A stretch of 33,843 nucleotides of DNA from an uncultured Acinetobacter sp. (GTDB lineage: Bacteria > Pseudomonadota > Gammaproteobacteria > Pseudomonadales > Moraxellaceae): the NCBI RefSeq assembly GCF_947626835.1, contig NZ_CANQTS010000026.1, positions 1 to 33,843 on the forward strand, read 5' to 3'. Of this stretch, positions 17,171 through 25,114 are shown piece after piece (position 1 is the stretch's first letter; every line of letters starts with the position of its first letter). The notes under the pieces were generated by a model that saw nothing but the letters and a program-made list of their open reading frames with translations, was not told where the DNA came from and did not search any database. Made by a program: the position numbers and the translations under genes.

Positions 17171-17199
17171 TAGACCTTGATGCGTATCTTCAAGGTCTA
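17171..17199 (-). terminator. Probable terminator of the MHS transporter gene
   Basis: Perfect 10-bp inverted repeat TAGACCTTGA / TCAAGGTCTA with a 9-nt loop, starting 18 bp past the transporter stop on the minus strand. The T-tract is poor (ATTTCATTC), so termination may be weak. Confidence 0.5.
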
Positions 17200-17216
17200 T
17201 GGACATAAAAAATAAC

Positions 17217-18545
17217 TTAAGATTTTAATGGAGGCGATTCCACCTCGGCTGTGAGCTTGGCTATGTGTTGTTGGTAATAACGATCAGATTTCATATATAA
17301 GGTACAAATGATCGCAATGATTGCCATAGTTACAATATAAATAATCACCCAAGTCGGTTGACCTTGATTGAGGCTGAGTAGTTTGGTGGCAATGAGTGGT
17401 GCTAAACCGCCACCTAGTACACCTGCAAATTGTACCGAAATTGAAATTCCGCTATAGCGAATCTCTGCAGGGAACTGACGTGCAAACAGCATGGATTCTG
17501 GAGCATACATAATAGGGAAAACCACACCTACAGCTAAGAAAAATGCCAACCAAATCAAATAAGGATTGGCGCTATTGAGCATCATAAAAAATGGATAGCA
17601 ATAAAGTGCCAAAATGCACAAACCGCATAAAAATAAACGTCGTTGTCCAACTTTATCTGACAAATGACCACACAATGGTGTTACCACAATAGATAATGCC
17701 GCCCCACATACAATTGCAAATAATACTTCTTGACGGGCAATGTTGAGTTGCGTGGTGGCATAGGCAAGTGCAAAGGTGGATGCAATATAAAACCATGCAT
17801 TTTCTGCGGCACGCGCCACAATAATGGTGATTAATTCTTTGGGGTGGTTTTTAAAGACTCTCAGTGCAGGCACTTTGATGGTTTCAGTGTGTTGTTTGAC
17901 CTTCTCAAAATCTGGTGACTCAGGCACTTTGACTCGGATATACCAACCTACGCCTAGCAGCACCACACTGGCCAAAAAGGGTAAGCGCCAACCCCAGCTA
18001 AATAAGGCGCTTTCAGGCAGTAAAGACACTAAGGCTAAGGCAATAGAGGCAAGCATCAGACCTGCACCTGCACTGGCTTGAGGCAAGCTGCCCCAAAAGC
18101 CTTTTTTACCTTCGGGCGCATGTTCGACTGCCATAAGTACGGCGCCGCCCCATTCACCGCCCATAGCCATACCCTGTACAAAGCGTAGAATCACTAAACA
18201 AACCGTTGCCCAGTAGCCAATGGTTTCATAAGTAGGCAGTAGGCCAATTAAAATGGTGGGAATGCCCATTAATATTAATGTGAGCATTAACATGGATTTA
18301 CGCCCAACTTTATCGCCAAAGTGACCAAAAACAATGCCACCTAAGGGGCGACCAATAAAACCCACCGCATAGGTTGCAAAAGCTGCCAGTACACCTGTTA
18401 AAGGGTCAAGATTAGGAAAGAAAAGTTTATTGAAAATCAGTGCTGCTGCTGCACCATAAATAAAAAAGTCATACCACTCAATGGTGGTGCCAACCATACT
18501 GGAAACGCCTGCCAGACGGTGGCTTGAACGTGCCTGTTCAACCAT
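17217..18545 (-). CDS. MFS transporter, metabolite:H+ symporter (MHS) family
   Basis: 442 residues with about twelve hydrophobic segments, an inner-membrane secondary transporter. The start MVEQARSSHRLAGVSSMVGT followed by TIEWYDFFIYG is the typical MHS beginning, and GRPLGGIVFGHFGDKVGRK is the MFS loop 2-3 signature. RFVQGMAMGGEWGGA and GSLPQASAGAG are further MHS marks shared with shikimate, citrate, alpha-ketoglutarate and proline/betaine carriers. Substrate is therefore likely a small organic acid or zwitterion, imported with protons. The gene is divergent from the PAS-LuxR regulator, which may control it. AGGAT (18550-18554, read on the minus strand) precedes the start. Confidence 0.9.
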   Translation of the reverse strand: MVEQARSSHRLAGVSSMVGTTIEWYDFFIYGAAAALIFNKLFFPNLDPLTGVLAAFATYAVGFIGRPLGGIVFGHFGDKVGRKSMLMLTLILMGIPTILIGLLPTYETIGYWATVCLVILRFVQGMAMGGEWGGAVLMAVEHAPEGKKGFWGSLPQASAGAGLMLASIALALVSLLPESALFSWGWRLPFLASVVLLGVGWYIRVKVPESPDFEKVKQHTETIKVPALRVFKNHPKELITIIVARAAENAWFYIASTFALAYATTQLNIARQEVLFAIVCGAALSIVVTPLCGHLSDKVGQRRLFLCGLCILALYCYPFFMMLNSANPYLIWLAFFLAVGVVFPIMYAPESMLFARQFPAEIRYSGISISVQFAGVLGGGLAPLIATKLLSLNQGQPTWVIIYIVTMAIIAIICTLYMKSDRYYQQHIAKLTAEVESPPLKS

Positions 18546-18641
18546 AGTACATCCTCATTGTGATTAAAGTGAGTTGAGCAGCTGTTATTGTTATTTCTGC
18601 CCCCCCTTTAAACTTGCATTTTTTTTGAGCATGGGTCAATT

Positions 18642-18659
18642 TACTTAAATACTTAAGTA
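18642..18659. promoter_or_regulatory. Inverted and direct TACTTAA repeats upstream of the PAS-LuxR gene
   Basis: TACTTAA (18642-18648) and TTAAGTA (18653-18659) form a perfect 7-bp dyad; a second direct TACTTAA starts at 18650. Heptamer arrangements of this kind resemble sites of NarL/LuxR-type helix-turn-helix proteins. It lies 26 bp before the regulator start in the 140-bp divergent spacer, so autoregulation and transporter control are plausible. Confidence 0.4.
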
Positions 18660-18685
18660 GTTTTATTCAAGCAAAGGGGAATCAT

Positions 18686-19219
18686 ATGCAACAGGATGTG
18701 CTTTTTGATTTAGCACCTACGGCATTGGTGGTGTTAAGTTATCGGCAGATTCAGCAGGTGAATCAGTCATTTTTAACTCTATTTGGTTATACAAAAGAAG
18801 CATTATTGGGGCAAAGCATGCAGATGCTCTTTCCGAGCTGTCAAGATTATCAACATGTTGGCGCACAGGCTTGGCAAGGTATTGTTGCTGCACAGGGGGG
18901 AGATTATTCGGATCAACGCTTTATGCGTCATAAAAATGGTCAACTTTTTTGGGTGAAAACCCATGCGCGTAGTTTGACCCCTGATGATCCATTTCGTTAT
19001 ATTATTTGGCATTTTGATGCCGAGCAAAAACCATCTTTGGTACAACTGACCCCTAGAGAAAAGCAAATTAGTCATTGGGTGGTCAATGGTTATAGTTGTA
19101 AACAAATTGCGCGTGAGTTAGGGCTATCGCATCGTACTGTGGAGGTACATGTGGCAAATTTAAAAAAGAAATTTTTGATTGAATCTAAAAAGCAATTGGC
19201 GACCAAAATGGTGTATTAA
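18686..19219 (+). CDS. PAS domain LuxR-family transcriptional regulator
   Basis: 177 residues. Residues ~5-110 form one PAS domain (VNQSFLTLFGYTKEALLGQS and NGQLFWVKTHARSLTP), probably sensing a small ligand or redox state. Residues ~117-177 form a LuxR-type helix-turn-helix: LTPREKQISHWVVNGYSCKQ, then IARELGLSHRTVEVHVANLKKKF. It is cytoplasmic and DNA-binding. There is no receiver domain, so it is not a classical response regulator. A strong Shine-Dalgarno AAGGGGA (18674-18680) precedes ATG 18686. Divergent placement to the MHS transporter suggests it controls that gene and itself through the dyad at 18642-18659. Confidence 0.88.
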   Translation: MQQDVLFDLAPTALVVLSYRQIQQVNQSFLTLFGYTKEALLGQSMQMLFPSCQDYQHVGAQAWQGIVAAQGGDYSDQRFMRHKNGQLFWVKTHARSLTPDDPFRYIIWHFDAEQKPSLVQLTPREKQISHWVVNGYSCKQIARELGLSHRTVEVHVANLKKKFLIESKKQLATKMVY

Positions 19220-19287
19220 GCATAAAAACGTCAATTATATAAAGCCTTAATATTAAAGGTTAACTCTATTTTTTTATAAAGCATAAA

Positions 19288-19321
19288 ATAAGCCCACATT
19301 CAGGATTGAACGTGGGCTTAT
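19288..19321 (-). terminator. Terminator of the diaminopimelate dehydrogenase gene
   Basis: A 10-bp stem ATAAGCCCAC / GTGGGCTTAT, followed on the minus strand by a T-rich TTTATGCTTTATAAAAAAA stretch, just downstream of the dehydrogenase stop. It may also stop plus-strand read-through from the regulator. Confidence 0.75.
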
Positions 19322-19333
19322 CTTGTAGATCAC

Positions 19334-20320
19334 TTAGAGAATTTCTTTACGTAATTGTTCTGGTGATTTGCTGGACAATAGACCCGGTGCTACATCAAAT
19401 GCAGTTTTGGCACCATACTGTTGCATTTGGTTCATGCGGTAGCACGCACGTGCATAAGCCACCAAAATACTTGCAGTAAATTCAGGGTTGCTGTCTAACT
19501 TCAAGGCAAACTCAATCACTTGAGATTGTTCATCACTGGTGTTACCACTGCGAATCACAAAACCGCCGTGTGGCATGCTTTGGTGATCTTGCGCCAATGT
19601 TGCTTCATCAATGAAGTTGACTGTGGTGTCGTAGTCAGCGAAGTAATCAGGCATGGTCACAATCGCCTGTTCAACAGCTTTAGCATCTGCGCCTTCTTTT
19701 AAGACCACATAGCATTCACGCGTATGTTTATCTTTGGTGCCAAGTACCGGACGTGCACCTCTACGCACTTGCTCAATGGCATCTGTAGATGGAATGGTGT
19801 ATTGCACGCCTGCTTTGACACCCTCTACACGGCGAATCGCATCTGAGTGACCTTGGCTTAAGCCTTTACCCCAGAAGGTGTAAGTTTCGCCATCTGGAAG
19901 TAAGGCTTCACCAAATAGACGGTTGATTGAGAACATGCCTGGATCCCAACCAATCGAGATCATTGCAGTTTTTTGGTTTGCTATTGCAGGTGCATCCACA
20001 GACGCATAGTACTCTGGAATACGTGCGTGCGTATCAAAGCTATCTACAATATTAAATAAACCGGCTAATGCTGGACCTTGTTTTGGTAAATCGTCTTTTG
20101 AGCCACCACATAAAATTAAGACATCGACTTTGTCTTGAAAATCATTCAGGTCATCCATGTGGAAGACAGCAGTGTCTGCAAAACATGGCGCTACAGTTTC
20201 AGGAGCACGGCGTGTAAAAATCCCCACCAGTTGGAGGTCAGGGTTTTTGTGAATGGCTCTTTCAACGCCACGACCTAAGTTGCCATAACCGGCAATACCA
20301 ATACGAATAGGATTTTGCAT
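19334..20320 (-). CDS. ddh: meso-Diaminopimelate D-dehydrogenase
   Basis: 328 residues, the normal size for Ddh. It interconverts meso-2,6-diaminopimelate with L-2-amino-6-oxopimelate (the tetrahydrodipicolinate equilibrium form) and ammonia, using NADP(H). This gives either a one-step lysine/peptidoglycan precursor route or a catabolic entry. The Rossmann motif is GIAGYGNLGRG. VDSFDTHARIPEYY, ISIGWDPGMFSINRLFGEAL, FWGKGLSQGHSDAIRR and PSTDAIEQVRRGARP are the substrate-site segments conserved with Corynebacterium-type enzymes. The C-terminal AYARACYRMNQM segment also fits. Ddh is patchily distributed, and most gammaproteobacteria use the succinylase route, so transfer is possible. The gene stands alone; no lysine or mur genes flank it. 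Confidence 0.9.
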   Translation of the reverse strand: MQNPIRIGIAGYGNLGRGVERAIHKNPDLQLVGIFTRRAPETVAPCFADTAVFHMDDLNDFQDKVDVLILCGGSKDDLPKQGPALAGLFNIVDSFDTHARIPEYYASVDAPAIANQKTAMISIGWDPGMFSINRLFGEALLPDGETYTFWGKGLSQGHSDAIRRVEGVKAGVQYTIPSTDAIEQVRRGARPVLGTKDKHTRECYVVLKEGADAKAVEQAIVTMPDYFADYDTTVNFIDEATLAQDHQSMPHGGFVIRSGNTSDEQSQVIEFALKLDSNPEFTASILVAYARACYRMNQMQQYGAKTAFDVAPGLLSSKSPEQLRKEIL

Positions 20321-20351
20321 AAAGATGATTCACTTCATGAGAATTTAAAAA

Positions 20352-20369
20352 ATGAGTCAACAGACTCAT
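20352..20369. promoter_or_regulatory. Perfect 7-bp dyad in the ddh upstream region
   Basis: ATGAGTC (20352-20358) and GACTCAT (20363-20369) flank AACA, 32 bp upstream of the ddh start. It is a candidate operator; a T-poor flank makes it a weak terminator candidate. Confidence 0.35.
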
Positions 20370-20434
20370 GTTTATTAGCCAAAGACCATTCAATGGCTTG
20401 CTAAAAACACGCTAAGGTACATCACTTTTCAAAT

Positions 20435-20557
20435 ATGAAATTTAGTCCACGCATCGAAGCGCTCTTTGATCAAAATGAACTGTACGTTAAAGAACAACAG
20501 ATGCAAGTGTTAAAACTTCATCGAAAAGCAGTCTATTGTAAACTAAGATTTAGGTGA
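20435..20557 (+). pseudogene. Short open frame, possible gene remnant
   Basis: ATG 20435 opens a 40-residue frame (MKFSPRIEALFDQNELYVKE, continuing into a Lys/Arg-rich tail). It reads like the N-terminal part of a real protein but stops at TGA 20555-20557, and there is no evident Shine-Dalgarno. The family is unrecognised, and it could be spurious. Confidence 0.25.
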
Positions 20558-21159
20558 TGTTTTAGTGCAATTGAACTCGATCAAGTACATAACGCACGAT
20601 TTTTAAGCAAAATTAGCATAAAACTTTAGCTGTATTGTCAAGAGTGTGGTTATTTAAAACAAAGATTTTTATCAAGGTTTCATCTTGCGCACTGACACTG
20701 TTATAGAAGGCACGCTTTTGTATACCGTATAGACAAACAAACTTAGTCTTAGCTTTAGGCATTTACAATGCTATTGAGCTATTGAGCTGGCCAAAATCAA
20801 ATTTTGATTTTGCATGATTGCTACCTGATCAGCAAGATTGTGTCTTGTAAGTGTTAGGCAAGTCATCACAAAACTAGAAACTTGTAGGCTCATGAGCACA
20901 ACTGTTTTGAGCACCAAGAAAAAATACAAGCTTGCAAGTTTTAGTAGACATTTTTTTTGTTTTTAAGCTTATCTGTATCTTTAAGCTGTATGTAGCAATT
21001 ACAACTGGCTGAGTTGAGAACAAGCTTGCTTCATCAATTTTTGCAAGGATTAAAAAAGCCTTAATACGGAAATTTCGAATGACTAGAACAGAAAAGGAAA
21101 ATTGCCTTATACAGTCATTGATTCATACTGCTGATATCCCCAGTCAATGAGATCTTAGA

Positions 21160-21582
21160 GTGAAACATACCCGCATTCGTACTTTTAATACGCAAAAAAC
21201 CTATCCAGAACAAAACTTAGACAACGATTTGTGTCAAGCCGTCGTGGCACGTGGCAGTACCGTATTTTTACGTGGGCAAATTGGTCAGAACCTCGATACT
21301 TGTGAAAGTGTTTGCATTGGTGATGTTGCCGGTCAGACCGAACAAGCGATGTATAACATTAAAATGTTGCTCGAAGAAGCAGGGGGGGAGCTTGAAGATA
21401 TCTGCAAAATTACCATTTATATTATTGACCCACGTTACCGTGAAGATGTGTATCGCGTGGTGGGCAAGTGGTTAAAAGGTGTTTTTCCTGTGTCGACAGG
21501 TCTAGTCGTATCTGCGTTGGCACGTCCTGAATGGTTGGTCGAAATTGATGCCATTGCTGTGATTCCAGATAAAGTCAATTAA
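21160..21582 (+). CDS. RidA family protein (YjgF/YER057c/UK114)
   Basis: 140 residues, cytoplasmic. RidA family members hydrolyse reactive enamine/imine intermediates made by PLP enzymes or amino-acid oxidases, releasing a keto acid and ammonia. Family features seen: an N-terminal strand region ending in VFLRGQIGQNLDT, QTEQAMYNIKMLLEEAGGEL, then ICKITIYIIDPRYREDVYRV with the conserved Arg region, and PVSTGLVVSALARPEWLVEIDAIA. The start is GTG 21160; an in-frame TGA at 21148 rules out a longer product, and no ATG is available near the start of the domain. It is 12 bp upstream of the DUF1028 gene, the first of a same-strand run of catabolic genes. Confidence 0.9.
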   Translation: MKHTRIRTFNTQKTYPEQNLDNDLCQAVVARGSTVFLRGQIGQNLDTCESVCIGDVAGQTEQAMYNIKMLLEEAGGELEDICKITIYIIDPRYREDVYRVVGKWLKGVFPVSTGLVVSALARPEWLVEIDAIAVIPDKVN

Positions 21583-21594
21583 GGAGCATCAACG

Positions 21595-22266
21595 ATGACA
21601 TTTTCAATTATTGCGCGTTGCCATAAAACAGGGCAATTTGGCGCTGCAATCAGCTCGTCTTCACCTGCGGTCGCCGCGCGCTGCATTCAAGCCAAAGCAG
21701 GGGTGGGTGTTGCCACATCGCAGAACATTACCGACCCATACTTGGCAAACATTTTGCTAGATATGACCAAATATGATCTGGCCCCAGAAGAATCGATTGC
21801 TGAATTGGTCAAAAATACTGATTTTATTGAGTATCGCCAGCTAAGTGTACTGAATGCCAAGGAAAAGCCTGCTGCATTTAGTGGCAAATACACCTTGGGT
21901 GTGCATTCTGAGTGCATAGGTGAGCATGCTGTTGGTGCAGGAAATTTATTGGCCAACAGCTCAGTACCCCAAGCTATGGTAACAGCTTTTGAACACCGCC
22001 AAGGACCATTGGCGGAGCGCTTAATGCAGGCACTCAAAGCTGGGTTAGCCGCAGGAGGAGAAGCAGGACCAGTTCATTCTGCAGGTCTATTGGTGGTAGA
22101 TAAACTTGAATGGCCTGTGGTGAATTTACGTGTTGATTGGTCTGAGACTCCAATTGAGGATCTTGATCAACTGTGGAAATTATATGAACCGCAAGTTGAA
22201 GCTTATGTCAGTCGGGCACTCGATCCGGGTGGTGCACCAAATTATGGCGTTCCAGGCGAACAATAG
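21595..22266 (+). CDS. DUF1028 family protein, putative Ntn-hydrolase-like
   Basis: 223 residues. The start MTFSIIARCHKTGQFGAAIS and the motifs SSPAVAARCIQAKAGVGVATSQ, LGVHSECIGEHAVGAGNLLA and GGEAGPVHSAGLLVVD mark DUF1028. The family is reported to have an N-terminal-nucleophile (Ntn) hydrolase-like fold; Thr2 would be exposed after Met removal and is a candidate nucleophile. The function is not established. It is commonly found beside RidA and amidohydrolase/deacylase genes, and it is here too, which suggests amide hydrolysis in catabolism of an amino compound. The start ATG follows AAGGAG (21581-21586) and lies 12 bp after the RidA stop. Confidence 0.85.
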   Translation: MTFSIIARCHKTGQFGAAISSSSPAVAARCIQAKAGVGVATSQNITDPYLANILLDMTKYDLAPEESIAELVKNTDFIEYRQLSVLNAKEKPAAFSGKYTLGVHSECIGEHAVGAGNLLANSSVPQAMVTAFEHRQGPLAERLMQALKAGLAAGGEAGPVHSAGLLVVDKLEWPVVNLRVDWSETPIEDLDQLWKLYEPQVEAYVSRALDPGGAPNYGVPGEQ

Positions 22267-22299
22267 GTCTTCAACCTTGCATAAACCAAGGGTACACGC

Positions 22300-23280
22300 G
22301 TGCTAAATCGAATTTCATTACGCCAAATGCAATATTTTGTTGCCACTGCTGAAAGTGAAAGTATCATTATTGCTTCAGAGAAAATTCATGTTTCATCGCC
22401 CTCTATTTCTGCGGCGATTGCGCATATTGAATCAGAATTGCAGGTGCAATTGTTTATTCGTCAGCATGCCAAAGGCCTGATGTTAACCAACATTGGCCAA
22501 CAAGTAATGCAAGAGTGTAAAGTCATTTTAGGTCAGGCCAACAGTCTATATGCTTTGGCAGCAGATTTCTCAGGTTCGATCCGTGGACCCTTAAAATTGG
22601 GATGTTTTAGTGCATTTTCACCCATGATTTATGCTGAAATCATTCATGGGTTTACCCATTTATATAAAAATGTCACCTTGCAATTATGTGAAGATGACCA
22701 ACAGGTGTTGCTCAATAGCTTAAGTCGCAGTGAGTTAGATGTGGTGCTCAGCTATGACTTAAATATTGATCAAGATTTGATTCATTTTGAGCCACTTGCT
22801 GTATTGCCACCCCATGTTTTGGTCAGTGAGGCGCATCCTTTAGCAAAAAGTGCCGCCGTGACGTTAGATGAGTTGGCCACCTATCCTATGGTGTTGTTGG
22901 ACATGCCTTACAGCAACGACTATTTTCTATCTTTATTTAGACAACAAAAGCTCAGTCCACAAGTGGCGCATTCATCACGCCATATGGATGTGGTGCGTTC
23001 AATGGTGGCCAATAATTTGGGTTATACCATTTTAAATGTGCGTCCTAAGAATAATTATTCGCTGGATGGGAAACGCTTAGTGCGTTTAAGAATTGCAGGT
23101 GAGCATCGTCCGATGAAAATTGGCTTAGCGACCGCTAAAAATGCCAACTTAAACACCGTAGCGCAAGCTTTTATTAGCCGTTGTCGTGCTTTTTTATCCA
23201 ATCAATATATTCCCGGTATGGGCGATGCACATTTTTTTGATGCACATGTCAAAACTAAACCTGCGCTGCAAGAGGCTTAA
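22300..23280 (+). CDS. LysR-family transcriptional regulator
   Basis: 326 residues. The N-terminal winged helix-turn-helix (about 1-60) has the LysR pattern LRQMQYFVATAESESIIIAS, then SPSISAAIAHIESELQVQLF. A periplasmic-binding-like effector domain follows (about 90-300; GPLKLGCFSAFSPMIYAEII, LDVVLSYDLN, PHVLVSEAHPLA). It probably responds to the substrate of the surrounding pathway and controls the RidA-DUF1028-deacylase run and possibly the ABC transporter. The start is GTG 22300, with AAGGG (22288-22292) upstream. It sits inside the catabolic gene run in the same orientation, 33 bp after DUF1028 and 3 bp before the deacylase, which is unusual for a divergently acting LysR. Confidence 0.92.
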   Translation: MLNRISLRQMQYFVATAESESIIIASEKIHVSSPSISAAIAHIESELQVQLFIRQHAKGLMLTNIGQQVMQECKVILGQANSLYALAADFSGSIRGPLKLGCFSAFSPMIYAEIIHGFTHLYKNVTLQLCEDDQQVLLNSLSRSELDVVLSYDLNIDQDLIHFEPLAVLPPHVLVSEAHPLAKSAAVTLDELATYPMVLLDMPYSNDYFLSLFRQQKLSPQVAHSSRHMDVVRSMVANNLGYTILNVRPKNNYSLDGKRLVRLRIAGEHRPMKIGLATAKNANLNTVAQAFISRCRAFLSNQYIPGMGDAHFFDAHVKTKPALQEA

Positions 23281-23283
23281 TGC

Positions 23284-24423
23284 ATGAATAACCTAAGCAG
23301 TATTGAGATTTTGTCCACATTAATTGCTTTTGATACCACCTCATATAAAAGTAATCTTGAGTGTATTTTTTATATTCAAGGGCTACTGCAACAAAATGGG
23401 ATTGAGGTGACCCTCAATTTCAATGCAGTGCACAACAAAGCCAACCTTTTGGCAAGCATTGGTCCTGTAGATCAGCCGGGTATTTTACTCTCAGGTCATT
23501 CTGATGTAGTGCCGATCGAGGGGCAGCAGTGGGACACACCTGCGTTTGTTGCTACGCATAAAAATAACCTCATTTATGGACGCGGCACAGCCGATATGAA
23601 AGGTTTTTTAGCCTGCGCGATTGTATGTATGCTAAAGGCCAAGCAACAGTCTTTAAAGCATCCTCTACATTTATGTATTTCTTATGATGAAGAAATTGGC
23701 TGTATTGGCGTGCGCGGTATTTTAGAGCAACTCAAAGCCACGCTTAGGCCACCACTACTGTGTGTAATTGGCGAACCCACTATGATGCAACTGGCGTTGG
23801 CACATAAGGGTAAAACGGTGTTTCGAGCCACTTGTTGTGGTGAAGAAGGTCATTCAGCATTGGCACCGCGTTATGTCAATGCCATTCATGTGGCCAGTCA
23901 TTTGGTACAAGCACTGCAACAAGTACAACAGCATTTACACCATCACGGTGCGCAAGATCACGGTTATGATATTCCTTACAGCACTGTCCATGTAGGGAAA
24001 ATAGCAGGTGGAACAGCCTTAAATATTGTCCCCAATCAATGTGTTGTAGATTATGAAATTCGGCATTTGGCGCAAGATCGTAGCCATGATATTCAAGCTT
24101 TAATTTTAGAAAAAATGGATCTACATGTGAATGCGCATATACAGATTGAAGAAATCAATCAATATCCGGGGCTAAAAACCTCATCGACTATTCAAGCGGT
24201 ACAATTTATGCAAAAGCTGCTGCCTGAGGATACCTCAATCGGTAATATTTCTTTTGGCACTGAAGGCGGTTTATTTCAAGCTGCACTGGATTGTCCTGTG
24301 GTGGTGTGTGGACCAGGTGACATTGCTGTGGCACATAAACCCAATGAGTATGTGTCGATTGAACAATTAAAACAGTGCGATGCATTTTTAAATCAATTGC
24401 TGATGAGCATAGTACAGAGCTAA
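23284..24423 (+). CDS. M20 family deacylase, acetylornithine deacetylase (ArgE)-like
   Basis: 379 residues, the normal ArgE/DapE-like length. Metal ligands and motifs are intact: GHSDVVP (His72), GRGTADMKGF (Asp104, bridging), DEEIGC (catalytic/ligand Glu136-137), GEPT, and the late AHKPNEYVS histidine. It hydrolyses an N-acyl amino acid to the free amino acid in the cytoplasm. The context (RidA, DUF1028, own regulator, amino-acid ABC importer) argues for a catabolic N-acylamino acid rather than arginine biosynthesis, so I give no argE symbol. It starts 3 bp after the LysR stop with AGAGG just upstream, and is followed by a terminator. Confidence 0.9.
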   Translation: MNNLSSIEILSTLIAFDTTSYKSNLECIFYIQGLLQQNGIEVTLNFNAVHNKANLLASIGPVDQPGILLSGHSDVVPIEGQQWDTPAFVATHKNNLIYGRGTADMKGFLACAIVCMLKAKQQSLKHPLHLCISYDEEIGCIGVRGILEQLKATLRPPLLCVIGEPTMMQLALAHKGKTVFRATCCGEEGHSALAPRYVNAIHVASHLVQALQQVQQHLHHHGAQDHGYDIPYSTVHVGKIAGGTALNIVPNQCVVDYEIRHLAQDRSHDIQALILEKMDLHVNAHIQIEEINQYPGLKTSSTIQAVQFMQKLLPEDTSIGNISFGTEGGLFQAALDCPVVVCGPGDIAVAHKPNEYVSIEQLKQCDAFLNQLLMSIVQS

Positions 24424-24464
24424 TACAGCAACACATTTATTACAGCGAATTTTTAATTTAAAGC

Positions 24465-24494
24465 AAAGACCTTTTGAAAATCAGGTCTTTTTTT
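24465..24494 (+). terminator. Terminator after the M20 deacylase
   Basis: AAAGACCT (24465-24472) pairs with AGGTCTTT (24483-24490), followed by TTTTGCTTTT. It ends the RidA-to-deacylase transcript before the ABC transporter unit. Confidence 0.85.
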
Positions 24495-24601
24495 GCTTTT
24501 TAAAAACGAGCCTATTGCATCAAATTTTCAAAATTACTTATTCAGCTAAATTCCGCTATAACTGAAGCAATAGAAAATAAATATGCAGATAGGGGCGATG
24601 A

Positions 24602-25114
24602 ATGGATTTTAATTGGGTATATACATTCACATTATTATCACATCAAGATTTTTGGTTAGCCACTTGGACCGTCATTCAACTGAGTGTTTTAGTTTGGGTT
24701 GTGGGCATTGTCTTAGGTTTTGTTTTAGCTTTAGGCAAACAATCTCGTTTTAAAGCGGTGGCTTGGTCAAGCGATACTTATATCTGGTTTTTTCGTAGTT
24801 TGCCGCTGTTGGTATTATTGGTATTTGTGTATAACTTGCCACAGATTTTCCCCAGTTCAAGTGTATTGTTGGCATCGCCTTTTATGGCTGGTTTAATTGC
24901 CATGATTTTAAGCGAAGCGGCATATATTGCCGAAATTCATCGGGGCGGTTTAAGCTCAATTCATAAAGGTCAAATCGAAGCAGGTAAGGCCTTGGGCTTA
25001 AAGTATTCAGGCATTCAGCGTTTGATTGTCATGCCACAGGCTTTTCGTGTGGCTTTACCGGCTTTAGGCAATGAATATGTGTCTATTGTAAAATTGACCT
25101 CATTGGTTCAGTGA
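24602..25114 (+). CDS. Amino-acid ABC transporter permease, N-terminal part of a frameshifted permease-ATPase fusion
   Basis: 170 residues of a HisM/GlnP-type inner-membrane permease with several transmembrane helices and the ATPase-coupling EAA loop (EAGKALGLKYSGIQRLIVMP). It stops at TGA right after YVSIVKLTSLVQ, where the family normally continues LTSLVSVISLTEIL. The missing last transmembrane helix is read in the next frame from GTG 25111. One missing base near 25106-25110 (a T in GGTTCAGTG) would restore one ~504-residue permease/ATP-binding fusion. AGGGGCG (24591-24597) precedes ATG 24602. Either the transporter is a fresh pseudogene, the sequence has an error, or the two halves are made by reinitiation at the overlapping GTGA. 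Confidence 0.85.
   Translation: MDFNWVYTFTLLSHQDFWLATWTVIQLSVLVWVVGIVLGFVLALGKQSRFKAVAWSSDTYIWFFRSLPLLVLLVFVYNLPQIFPSSSVLLASPFMAGLIAMILSEAAYIAEIHRGGLSSIHKGQIEAGKALGLKYSGIQRLIVMPQAFRVALPALGNEYVSIVKLTSLVQ

Larger units (their letters stand above)
20321..21159. other. 839-bp non-coding region with decayed sequence
   Basis: No intact gene over ~40 residues is visible. It holds a perfect dyad (20352-20369) in the ddh leader, a 40-residue open frame (20435-20557), and otherwise stop-rich sequence with scattered short open pieces that look like eroded coding sequence (for example around 20740-20800). I see no clear transposase, tRNA or inverted-repeat ends. Confidence 0.6.

Noticed and set aside
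19334..20320. Functional link between ddh and the MurF-like fusion
   Set aside because: They are more than 10 kb apart on different strands with unrelated genes between; no sequence evidence connects them.
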